Below are positions 30,301 through 40,083 of a stretch of 64,000 nt of DNA, one piece after another. The notes under the pieces were generated by a model. That model did no database searches, was not told the origin of the DNA, and saw only the letters and a program-made list of their open reading frames with translations. The DNA is from Dichotomocladium elegans (lineage: Eukaryota; Mucoromycota; Mucoromycetes; Mucorales; Lichtheimiaceae), in contig JAIXMN010000032.1 of assembly GCA_025716815.1 (NCBI GenBank), positions 124,001 to 188,000 of the forward strand, in the 5' to 3' direction. How positions within the stretch are numbered: position 1 is the first letter of the stretch; every line of letters starts with the position of its first letter. A program made the position numbers and the translations under genes.

Positions 30301-30553
30301 TGTGCGGAACGACATGGACTGTCTTTTCATGAATTCTGAGAACATCGTCGTTCGAGAGATTAGCGAATCGGGGTTGTGCTCGATCGCGTTCGGTTAAGGG
30401 ACGAATACGAAGAGCTGAAACAGAAAGAAATAAAGCCAAATTTTAGTTTCTCTCGTTCCCGTCCGTTTGTTTGTTGGCTTATTCGTCTTTCATGAGGGAC
30501 TTGCCTACTTGAACTGCGGTTGTTGTTGCTGCTGCTGCTGCTTCTTTTGTCAT
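24331..30553 (-). CDS. kinesin-4 family motor with very long coiled coil
   Basis: Six exons on the minus strand: 30553-30505, 30414-30202, 30103-30078, 29964-29504, 29423-29225 and 29100-24331, giving about 1,905 residues. The motor starts at 'VQVALRIRPL' and has P-loop 'GQTSSGKT' (97-104), switch I 'NEKSSRSHA' and switch II 'VDLAGSERL'. The block '[20 protein letters not shown]' is diagnostic of kinesin-4 (KIF4/chromokinesin). '[10 protein letters not shown]' closes the motor near residue 385. The remaining 1,500 residues are almost all heptad coiled coil with Gln-rich spots, ending in 'KKSKFMCF'. KIF4-type motors dampen microtubule dynamics in spindles or hyphae. The P-loop has SS where GS is common, and the protein is much longer than animal KIF4. 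Intron 1 uses a GCAAGT donor. The third exon is 26 nt. Confidence 0.93.
25078..25105. repeat. CTG/CAG trinucleotide run coding poly-Gln in kinesin-4
   Basis: A (CTG)n run, read as (CAG)n on the coding strand, encodes a Gln tract in the coiled-coil tail. A second, shorter run is near 25500. These interrupt the heptad pattern only briefly. Confidence 0.8.
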
Positions 30554-31501
30554 TAGGTAGAAACGAGAGTAAGGGCAAATAAGAAGAGGGTATAAGCGTC
30601 AGTTGAATATCGGAAAGACGCAGCTGAAGAAGATATGAGAGATGTAAGTGGGTGTCAGCGTATTGGATATCGGTTCTCTTCTGTTTTCGTCGATTTGGTC
30701 ACGCCACACATGCGCTACAACACATACACGCACAAAAGAGAGAGAGAGAGAGAGATAGAGAGAGTGAGAGAGAGTGAGAGAAGAGGGGCACACACAAACA
30801 CACACACACACACACACACACAAATTGAGTGCGAATAGGGCGATCGGATAAAATAACTAAGGAAAGTGAATAGAAAGAAAGAAAGAAGGAAGACGGAGAA
30901 ACGAGGCCAAAGGGAAAAAAATGTGATTTTTTGTTGTTACCTAGTGAAGAAAAAAAGCACGAGTGCTGCCCGCCACTGAGAAGGTTACACGCGCTTCATT
31001 GCCGAAGCATTGAATGCATGCTTTCATTCCTTTCGCTCCCCTTTCATCTGCCGGATTTTTTTTTCTGCGGGGCCGTCGATAAAATTTAATACACCAAACA
31101 CCAAAAAACTCTACCCCTTTATTCCCCCAACCCGAATGAGTGACTTTCCTCGAAGGCAAAATCCAAAGCGTGCATACCCTGGATACGTGTTGGGGATTGC
31201 CGGGGTCGGTAACGATAAAACGCGTGGATATGGAAAACAAGCCTTTCTGTTATTACCTCATTTTCTGTCGGATTACATGGAGGGTAAAATAAAAAGCAAC
31301 TTCATCCTTGCTGCTTCTCTTCCAAAAAAAATTCCGCGTGGCACAAACGTGCAATTCCGATCCCCCGCCCCGACGATCATCATAACGAAAAAAGAAAACC
31401 ATTTGGCTCTCTTTAAAACAACGCCTTCATAGCATTCCATTGGCATTCAAAGATTAAACGGAAGAAGAATCTCTTATTGCTACTGTTACTACTAGTACCG
31501 C
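30554..31501. other. intergenic between uL4 and kinesin-4, with microsatellites
   Basis: This is the upstream region of kinesin-4 (read on the minus strand) and the 3' flank of the uL4 gene. It carries adjoining (GA)n and (CA)n tracts at 30736-30822 and purine-rich sequence to about 30920. The remaining 600 bases show no gene. Confidence 0.5.
30736..30822. repeat. compound (GA)n-(CA)n microsatellite upstream of kinesin-4
   Basis: Two adjacent dinucleotide tracts, (GA)n at 30736-30782 and (CA)n at 30790-30822, lie about 185-270 bases upstream of the kinesin-4 start codon. They may be in the promoter or leader. Confidence 0.85.
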
Positions 31502-32914
31502 TTAGGCAGAGTGGAGGATCTCCAAGTCTAAAGATGAAAAAAAATTAGTTATTACCAGACAAGTCACTGGAACTCCACTTAATTCCATAGTGAAAACTTA
31601 CACTTCTTGGAGGCAGCAGTGTTAGCCTTCTTATTGGGAGCGACAGGAGCCTTCTTGGCAACCTTGGCCTTCTCAGCCTTCAAGATCTCGGCGCGACGGA
31701 GGACCTGGGCATAGGGGTTCAAGCGGTTCATGACACCCTGGTTGCGAAGAGGGTTCTTCTTCTGGGTGAAGGGGCGCTTGGTGACCTTGGGGCCGGCAGC
31801 GCGAACCACGGACTGAACTTCATCCGAGTTGATCAAGCGAGTCACATCGGGGTTGGTCATGATGTGGGCGGGCAAGATGTAGTCCTTCTTCAAGGTAGCA
31901 GGGGTCTCATAGGTACCGTAGAGCTCATCGAGCATGCTGATAGCGCTCTTGGTCCAGATGATGAAGCGACCGAGGTGACCACCAGGGGCGAGCTGGAGCA
32001 AGTTGAGGCGACGAACGTTGACGATCTCGACACCGGGAAGGTTGCGGAAAGCCTTGGTGATGCCGTTGTCCTCGTTGTAGATGACAAGGGGACCACGGCG
32101 CTGGCGGTGACGGCGGTTGCGGAGCTTACCAACACCGGCACGGAGCTTGCGAGAGTTGGAAACCTTGGCGACATCCTGATAAGCGTTGAGGGCCTTGAGA
32201 ACAGCAACAGCCTCCTTGGTCTTGGAGAGAGCCTCGACCTTGTCAGCGACAACCAAGGGAACCTCCTCAATTTGCTCGACACGGTGACCACGGGCCATGA
32301 CCAACGAGGGAAGGGCAGAAGCAGCCAAAGCAGAGGCAGTGGCAAAACGCTTCTGGTTCAAGTTGGTCTTGATGTGCCACTTGCGCCAGGTCTTGGTGGG
32401 GGCGAACATGCGACCGGAACGGCACATGTTACCGAAAGCAGCCTGACCAGCACGGTGAGTACCAGAGCCGTTGACACGGGGAATACGGGCAACAGCACGA
32501 CCGGTACCCCACGACTCAGCAGAGGTCTGGTGACCAGCCTTCTCCGAAACGGCATAGGGCTGACGCTTGTTCTTGGCCATGTTGGTGTGGACAAAGTTGA
32601 CAATGTCAGGACGGATGGGGGCCTTGAAGACAGCAGGAACAGCGACGGTGGCATCAGTGGCCTTGCCGGTCTCGGCGTATACGTTCAGGACAGGTCTGGC
32701 AGCAGACTGTAATGTAGATCAAAAGAATAATTAATCATTCAAGTAACACATATCCACATCCCCTTTCTCTGTGCACCGTTTCTGCCATAATGATTTATGG
32801 CGAACCGTCCATCCATCGATCCGTCCATCCATCCATCCATCCATCCATCCATCCAATATGTGCTGTTCAACCCGTCTATGCACTAGTTTCGATCAATGTC
32901 TGCATGCCTACCAT
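31502..32914 (-). CDS. RPL4: 60S ribosomal protein uL4 (L4)
   Basis: Three exons on the minus strand: 32914-32912 (the ATG alone), 32706-31602 and 31527-31502, giving 377 residues. The N-terminus '[14 protein letters not shown]', '[20 protein letters not shown]', '[17 protein letters not shown]', '[12 protein letters not shown]', '[19 protein letters not shown]' and the Lys/Ala-rich tail match eukaryotic uL4, a structural protein whose loop lines the exit tunnel of the large subunit. Length is close to the usual 360-420. The first intron (32911-32707, 205 nt) splits the start codon from the rest and contains an (ATGG)n repeat. A long early intron is common in ribosomal protein genes. The last exon adds only 'YLEILHSA' and replaces the read-through tail. 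A long antisense frame over this gene is a codon-bias shadow. Confidence 0.95.
32808..32855. repeat. (ATCC)n microsatellite in uL4 intron 1
   Basis: A tetranucleotide tract, interrupted once near the left end, lies entirely inside the first intron of the uL4 gene. Confidence 0.85.
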
Positions 32915-32957
32915 TTTGAGTACAAACAAAAAGAGAAAGTTAAATCATTTGCAGATG

Positions 32958-33008
32958 CTCCGGCAACTTTATTAATTAGGCCCCCAATGGCGGCGACCTT
33001 TGCCGGAG
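32958..33008. promoter_or_regulatory. perfect 9-bp inverted repeat in the uL4 promoter
   Basis: CTCCGGCAA at 32958-32966 is repeated exactly in reverse complement at 33000-33008 (TTGCCGGAG), 33 bases apart, 44-95 bases upstream of the uL4 start codon. Between them lies a GC-rich block (GGCCCCCAATGGCGGCGACC). In the 248-base gap between two same-strand genes this is the best candidate for a control element. The binding factor is unknown. Confidence 0.45.
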
Positions 33009-33162
33009 TCTGAAGTGGGAAAAAGGGGGAGTCGTATTGGGAATATTTGCCCTGATCCGCAAGATTTGAAATAAAAAATACTGTATATTATACGGCAAGA
33101 ATAACAATAAGAAAAAAATCGTACACATGATTGAGAAAAAACCGTGAGGTAACGAGCGTCTA

Positions 33163-34735
33163 TTAGGCGGCTCCTCCATGATGCATGTATGTCATTGTCG
33201 GTTGTTGCGGTTCTAATTGCTGTTGGTGGTGATGATGGTTTTGGGTTGCGAAGCCTTCTGGAACCAGATGGCCGGCACTCAAGTTCCGGTGGAGGAGTCC
33301 AGGGCTCGGGTGTGGCGTATAAAAGATATCATCGTCTGATAATAACGTACTCGGGCTCGGCGGCAACGGCGTGTTGGTGGCGACGGCGACCATTGGACTC
33401 AGCTGTTGCTGCTGCGATGGAGGGTCTATCGAGTGGACAGAGGGCGATGCAATGTGCATTCGGGATGTGTTTTCCAGGTTGTGTGTCTGGACGGTTAGCG
33501 GAACTGCTGGCCGTGATGGGAGAGACACGACAGGATCTTGCTGATGCGGATGTGTTGGGTTCGGCGTATGGGGCTGTGGCGGAGGAGATGGCGAAGGTGA
33601 GTAAAAGGAATGGTGGTGTTGCTGGCGCTGCTGCTGGTGCTGTCGAGGATCTGTAATGGCGGGCGATGTAATGTAAATGGGAGGAGGTTGTTGTTCGGGA
33701 TCAGGCTTGATATTGTATTCTACCGGGATCTGCACTAAATAGTAAAAGGCTCAATATGTACATTTGGGTAGCAGAACGGATGGGGGAGAATATGATCACA
33801 TACACGGGGCGCCCTGTTGATGGACCATGTAGTTAACCAATTCTTTCAGTAACTGCTTCTGCGACTGCTGCTGTCGCCGGGTGTCTGCGAGCTCGCGGAC
33901 AATTTCATTGAAGTTCTCTTGGAGCTGGTTAAGCTGCTGCATCATATCAGACTGAGCCACTTGCATGACGGCCATATGCGTGTTGAGATCTCCTTGATCA
34001 CGGCGGACAACCTCAGCTTCAAGAGCCTTACGCTTAATATCATCTAACAGGTCGCCCCGTCCTCTCAAGAATTTGGGATGCGAAAACTCCCAGATCTGGT
34101 TCTCAGCCAAAGCACGGTGTCCACGAGGGCTCTTGTTGATTTTATGAAACCCATACCTATCGATATTGAGTCAATTCATCAGGTTCTTCTTTCCATGTTG
34201 CGTGCATATATCATACATATTGAGCTGGCGCACGAAACTGCTAAAGTTGTTGTGTTTAAAATGTTTCGGCAGGACTTCACGGGAGAATTCAGTAATATTA
34301 CAAACAATGAACGATGTGCCGGTGTATGTCCATGCAATCAAATGCTGGTATTGTTTATCGACAACCATGCTGTATAAGCAAAAAAAGGCGCGAAGGGGAG
34401 GAAGGGAAGATTCAGTTCAGTCCCTAATTCACAGCTCCCCTTTCCACCCACCAGCCTCCGCGTCCTCTTCGCTATTATTACTTGAAGAGTTTATGTACAA
34501 ACGTATTGCCGCTGCTCTGCTTGATTCCGCCACCCGTCGATGGTACAGTTGTGGCCATTGCTCCGGCAGGTATAGTGACTGGAGGCTGAAGAGATACTTG
34601 CCTTGCGAACTGGTTATGAAGCTGTTCACGAGGCGAATCACAGGGCGAATGGAGTGGCGAGGCCAGTGGCGACATTATAGGAGATCCTGATGACACCGAC
34701 CCACCATTGATGCAATGTTGTTGATTCCAGGTCAT
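33163..34735 (-). CDS. heat-shock-factor-type transcription factor
   Basis: Four exons on the minus strand: 34735-34482, 34369-34217, 34156-33804 and 33734-33163, giving 443 residues. After a Ser/Pro-rich N-terminus, the HSF DNA-binding domain runs from 'NTFVHKLF' (about 76) across three exons: 'FSREVLPKHFKHNNFSSFVR', then 'QLNMYGFHKINKSPRGHR', then 'IWEFSHPKFLRG'. A coiled coil with Leu heptads follows ('MQQLNQLQENFNEIVRELAD'), suited to trimerisation. The C-terminal 190 residues are Pro/Gln/His-rich and probably activating. There is no response-regulator domain, so it is Hsf1/Sfl1-like rather than Skn7. Such factors bind nGAAn repeats under heat or developmental control. Its stop codon is only 248 bases upstream of the uL4 start on the same strand. 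Confidence 0.92.
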
Positions 34736-35880
34736 GACAGATTGTGAGGTAAGATCGTTCGTGATGCGTTTTTTTTTTTTTTGAAAAAAGAGGTATGAGA
34801 GAGCACTTGCTGAAGCAGAGCCAACAAAAAGCTGCCGTCACGTGGACTTGTTACATGTAATGCACACCTTTTTTTTTCTGGGGGATTGGGGGGAGGGAGG
34901 GCAGGAGTGGAAAGGGAGGGTATATAGTCACTCCATGCCCACGCATACATACCCGTCTCCCGTCCCCATAAAAACGAACATACAAATCGGTGGTTACGCC
35001 CACAGTTACGCCGAGAAAGAGAGAACGCTTGGATGTAATTCTTGCGTATGCCATGGTTGTTGAATTAAACGCTTCTCCTTATTTATGCTAAATCCGCTCT
35101 TCAATTTTATTGCACTTCAGGATGAGGGGTGGGCGCCGAATGGAATGGTTTGCATCGCACTGGTGATTGATACATGTCCAGAAAAACAATATTCCAGGGA
35201 CCGGGTAAAGAAGGTCCATGATTATAGGAGTAGACTTCTCTGCCAAGCTTCTTGCGCTGTCTTTTGGGCGGGGAGCAATGCAGGAGGCGTACGCCAAACG
35301 GCATTCGGAGAATAAAGAAGCGTACATGCTTTTACCCTGCGACATTCAAACGCAGCCAGCGGCAGAGGGGAAGGAGTCCCCAAGGGGCGGGGCCGCGTCC
35401 GACGGTCTAATTTGACGTCCCAAAAGACGGATCTTACATGCATATATGATTTTAAATGACTTTGACGGCTGGTCTACCTGAAAGTGCCTATCAGCTGTAA
35501 TGCTCCCGAAAAAGGGATGGCCAGTCTGTCCAAGATAGCTTCAATTTTGATACTAAAGAAGACTTATTGGCCGCTTATCATGTCATTTTGCTTCGTCTTC
35601 TATGGATATCCATTGCCCTAGCAAATTGCGCACAGATAATTTCCATACATACACATCCATCGCCATTACTGAGCATCTGATGCTACTCTGCGTTAAGGAT
35701 GACCTCAGTGAGCTCTGTGCATATGTAATGCAAGGAGCTTGCTTTAGTTTATCCAATTGTTTTATCAGCAAGTTAGCAGAGATGCATCGGTAGTACTCTA
35801 GTTGATCTACCTAGCAATAACGACGGTCGATCAATGGCGGGGCTCATTTTTATGAATAGATGCATTTCTAATAATGTGAG
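34736..35880. other. intergenic upstream of HSF gene
   Basis: The left part is the HSF promoter, with a T13 tract at about 34769 and a G-rich stretch at 34880-34920. No gene is supported in the remainder. Confidence 0.45.
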
Positions 35881-35884
35881 TTGT

Positions 35885-36425
35885 GACCTATCGGCCGCAC
35901 GCACTCAAGGCGCCCTTGGGTCTCGATACCATTCTTCCTGCCTACGAGCAGGATGGTTCCCGCTTTTTTAATAACAAGTTGCAATCGCTTTTCACAGATC
36001 GATGGGGCATAGCTTAGTCTCCATCAAGAATAAGTGAATGGCTCAATGTTCCTTAGAAAATTTGCTGCCACGGTCCTTTCTCGTGCTGTATAAATGGGCT
36101 CGTGCCCGAGCTTGTTTTCATCTGAATGTCTGCTATCCTTTCGCCTGGGGGGTAGGGGAATAGTATGCGGAGCAAGCAGAGTCCAGGAACAAATAGAAGG
36201 GTAAAGTATGTCTTCTCATCAAGGACATTATCCGCATGCCAAGAGTAGCTATGCTCTTGAACCACATGACCTGGACCATGTTCGCGGTGAAATCAATTGC
36301 TCATGTCAGCAAGACGGATGTGCATAGAAGGAACAAAAAGGGATCCACAGGCCCCAAAAAGCTGACATGTTTTTATAGCGATGGATTTGGCAAACTTTTT
36401 ATGCAACATCTGATCTGTCATCTTG
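35885..36425 (-). mobile_element. second, more decayed copy of the DDE_3 transposon
   Basis: Stretches match the remnant at 2.7-3.6 kb in the same order and orientation. 'TAATAACAAGTTGCAATCGC' and the following bases at about 35970 correspond to the segment near 2940. 'TCATCTGAATGTCTGCTATC' at about 36118 corresponds to the one near 3291. Looser matches continue towards 36390. Between them sequence is lost or diverged, and no catalytic motif survives. It is the same element family after heavier decay. Exact ends and terminal repeats could not be placed by eye. Confidence 0.55.
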
Positions 36426-36691
36426 GGCCTTCTATATTTGTTAAGCTGCAACTTTGATGCTTAGGAAGGACGGAAGAAGGAGGATGAAACCTGACCGAGT
36501 TGTGCAAAGATGAGTCGTGTGTCCCTGTGAGCAGCTCACATGATTTCTGTATGAAGCGATAGACAATGAAAAATTACACAGACTCTTTACTCCCACACCC
36601 CCCAAAACCCAACTCCAGCCCCTACCTTCTTCTTTTTATTTTTCCTATCTTCCTCTCTCTGTGTCCCCCATTTGGTCATTAAGCTTTACGG

Positions 36692-37917
36692 ATGCTCACC
36701 GCGACTGCTTACTCTGCGCCATCACAACCCATTCAGTCGTCCTCCACGACGGACAATACCTTTGAGCCCGTTTCAGTTCCTCACATTCGCATCGTTCCTC
36801 AGCTTGATTCCCCTCGATCCCTCGTTTTTCAAGTGATCGAACGTGATTTACATGAAAATACAATTCTGAAAATTGGCCGGTTTAACGATCGAACGCTTCT
36901 TCCAAACCGTATCGCCTTTCGAAGCAAAGTTGTAAGCCGCGGCCATGCAGAAATCTGGATAGAAAACGGCAAGGTAGGTCCCCACCTTTTTTTTGTAAAA
37001 AAAAAAAAAAAAAAAGGCAAGAGGGCAAAACCATGTGTGTTGTGAAAAGACAAGGAACGGAGCTCATATACACGCTTTTAACATGCATGTGCGCGAATCA
37101 TCATCTACGAGAAGTTTTATATCCGTGACACATGCTCCTCGTCCGGCACGTTCCTGAATAACGTGCGACTCAGCCCAGCCAACCAAGAATCCAAACCGTT
37201 CATCCTGAGGGATGGCGATATTGTTCAGCTTGGCGTTGACTATCAAGGTGGATGCGAAGGTACAAGCATTATTATGAAGGGATTGACAACGGCCCCTCTT
37301 TTTCTCACAACAACCCAATTTGTATCGCGACCATCAGAAATATTTCGCGCTGTCAGGATGCGCATAGAATTGAACCGGACTCGGCAGAATCAAGCAAATA
37401 CCTACAGGTAATAAACGTTGCCTCTTTCAGTTGATGCGATGCGGTGGCATATCGGGCTGATGATGGACCAACTCCCGTGCATTTTTGAAAAAAGCCTGAA
37501 TACCTTCCAGTCACTGCGCAATTTGACTACTCCACCCAACAACATCAGTGTCCTCGATAATGCAATGAACCGGACAAACAGTGCAAGTGCTTCCAAAACC
37601 TGCGTCGAAGAATGCTGCATCTGTCTTTATGCCATTGCTCCCTTTCAAGCATTGTTTGTAGCTCCCTGTTCTCACACATTTCACTTCAAATGTTGCCAGC
37701 CGCTTCTACAACACTACCCAGGCTTCCAGTGTCCTCTCTGTCGAAGTTATTCGGACTTGGACGCCAGTGTGGAAATAGAGGCCGATGAGGTAATGTGTTT
37801 TTTTTTTTTTACCCAGCGGGTATGTATTACTGTGCGTTAAATTCTTCTTTGTCATAGGTTCTCGGAATGCTGAAAAAAATCGACACACATTGTGAGGACC
37901 GGTCGGATGACAAGTAA
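36692..37917 (+). CDS. Dma1-like FHA-RING E3 ubiquitin ligase
   Basis: Five exons: 36692-36973, 37115-37259, 37338-37407, 37495-37789 and 37858-37917, giving 283 residues. The FHA domain (about 25-130) includes 'LKIGRFND', 'VVSRGHAEIW' and, across the junction, 'FYIRDTCSSSGTFLNNVRLS'. The RING domain (about 200-255) is 'CCICLYAI', 'PCSHTFHFKCC' and 'CPLCRSY', a C-H-H type arrangement. This FHA-RING pairing is that of Dma1/Dma2 in yeasts and CHFR in animals, which couple phospho-Thr recognition to ubiquitination in septation and mitotic checkpoints. Intron 1 holds an A17 tract. Intron 3 was chosen because the alternative acceptor at 37430 would give a 23-nt intron in the wrong phase. Confidence 0.9.
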
Positions 37918-38231
37918 AAGAGGATCAAAAAATATACCTTCATTCATTCCGTGTACTGCAACAACTGAAAACCTTGTTGGAAATGTTAGTTTACTTTATT
38001 TCACACATGGTTAGATAGACTACGTATACGGTGCCATGGCTGGGTGGGTGTAAGTCATGCCATGTCGACAGATGCTATAGTGATACGTACATTGGCAACT
38101 TATGCGGCTAGATATCATGTGATTACTATACCTTGGGATCATTATCAGCAATGGGGAGCAGGGAATGTGGTATCTTATTAGAGACATTATCTGTACAATG
38201 CGAACGACGGAGAGGGGCGGGATGCATGAGA
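37918..38231. other. short gap between convergent genes
   Basis: About 310 bases separate the stop codons of the Dma1-like gene (plus) and Atg6 (minus). It must hold both 3' ends. No other feature is seen. Confidence 0.5.
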
Positions 38232-39920
38232 TTAAGCAGCCACATTGGCTCGACTTGCAAAGACCAAAACCCATTTCATGTTAGTCAGCATGTATTTCAA
38301 GGCCATTGTCCAATTCTCGTCCTGGTTGAACTGGACTCGGATGGACACATCGCCGATCTTGTCCTTGTTGATTCTGTACGGGAACTTCAGAGTCCGGTCC
38401 CTTTCCTCGGCAAAATCCATCAACTGCCGAAGACAACTGAGTAACCCCACCATCGCGTGATCGAATCGCCGACTCATAAACATCCGATTCAAACCGAACT
38501 CGGACCCGTATCTAGTTGTACACGTTGAGTTCTTCGTCCTGCGGAAAGCTGGTTTCAAGAAAGAAAGCTCACAATTCATAGGACACGACACTGTCACCAT
38601 CCACTCTCTCCACGCGTGAGAATGATCCCATGGGCACAAGTCGATACCTAAGACGTGTGTCATTCAGCACCGTCGGCTCTCGCGCCCTCTATTGTATCAC
38701 TACCGCATACGTTTTAAACTGAAATTTGAGTTTGGTGGATACGGTATAAAGCAAGAGGAGCGTCTGTCCCCACGCAGCGTTAATTTCGCTCCACTCGACG
38801 GGATGTGAGTGGAGCCGACCGAGGCGGAACCCATTGATGGTTCCAAAAGGGCCGTCATGGGATATGCAGAACGCATCATTGTATACCACTGTTCGCTTCA
38901 GTCGCTCGTATTGCTTGATGTCATGATCGTACTTTAGATTGATCGAGTCTCGCTCGTTCTGGAAGTTTTCTAGCTTGAGTTCGTATTCGTTAAACTCTTG
39001 CCAGAACCGTCTCTCGCGTTCGTCGAGTGCCTCCATCTCTTTCTCCATTTCTTCGAGCTCCTGCATGACTGCCTCATGGTCCGCCTGCGCTCGAGAGAGT
39101 TCCTCTAGCGCTTCCGCTTCGGCCGATTTTAACTTTGCTCCCCCCCCGCGGAAAAAAAAGAGAGTGGCGACAAAGTTAGGCGATTTCCATTTCGGCGCAC
39201 TTGTATATATATTTATATCTGTATACCTCTTTCAGCTGCTGCTCCACCTCCTTTTGTGTCTGACCATCAACTCGATTTTCTTTGACATTCTCGAAGAATT
39301 CGATATACGCATCCCGCTCCCTGCTAACATCCTCCAGCTCCTTGCTGAGACTCTCGATCAAGAGGTCCGTGCACTCTTGGCACATTGGGTGGTCAATACT
39401 GGATTTCCCAGATATAATGCTGAATAACCGATTGGCAACCCGCAGCCGGTGAGACAGCGTATTGTTCCGCGCGCTAGCAGCATCGTCGGTCACCAGCTGT
39501 GCGGGCGCGGAGGCCGGCGCAGGAGGACTCTGCCCAACTTGCGATCGCGTCAGGACGACAAAGGATTCCGACGGTAATGGAAGACTGTCCCGCAATGACT
39601 GATTGAACCCAGTCGCGGTTGACTTGATGTGGCGCTTTGAAACCGCATCGGCCGCAATAGGGAAACGAGGACTCTGATGTCGCAAACGCTGCTGGTATTG
39701 CTCTTCGGCTGACAGCGGAGCTGTACTCCCCATGCCCCCCCCAAAGACACCCCGAATATATAAAAAAGAAAAAAGCCATTAAGCTTTTCACTTGAAATGG
39801 GCTCATCACCGATAATTAGATAGTACCAGTAAGAAGTTCTGCAGTTGTAGGATCCAGTAAAGTCAAGGAATCATCAATTCTGATCGGCTGCTCGCAACGT
39901 CCACAGATGAATGCTTGCAT
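38232..39920 (-). CDS. ATG6: Atg6/Vps30 (Beclin-1) autophagy protein
   Basis: Five exons on the minus strand: 39920-39827, 39708-39227, 39132-38711, 38647-38573 and 38511-38232, giving 450 residues. The N-terminus has the Beclin zinc-like pair 'CGRC' with 'SLTLLDP'. The middle is a coiled coil ('ELEEMEKEMEALDERERRFW'). The conserved C-terminal domain includes 'FNEYELKLENFQNERDSI', 'YNDAFCISHDGPFGTINGFR', 'LHSHPVEWSEINAAWGQTLL', 'FKTYRLVPMGS' and 'RRFDHAMVGLLSCLRQLMDF'. Atg6/Beclin is the scaffold subunit of PI3-kinase (Vps34) complexes for autophagosome formation and vacuolar sorting. The exon 2 acceptor (CTGTCAG) was selected by phase, since the ATG at the start of the longer frame has no fitting acceptor. 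Its start codon is only 163 bases from the stop of the Ufo1-like gene upstream. Confidence 0.93.
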
Positions 39921-40083
39921 CGCAAAGTTTGAAAACGGAAAAGGTGAGAATCCTACTGCGTCTACCCGCCTTCCTCTCCTTCCCCGCCCCGTTTTGGCAT
40001 ACACACTCCGCTCGTTCTCGGGGACTCTCATAATAATTGCCTGGTGCTTTAACAAAGAAAAAGGAGATCTCTTTATATTTTTT

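Noticed and set aside
31864..32712. 282-residue open frame on the plus strand across the uL4 gene
   Set aside because: It is the antisense of the ribosomal protein and arises from its strong codon bias. The sense strand encodes a conserved protein with consistent splice sites.
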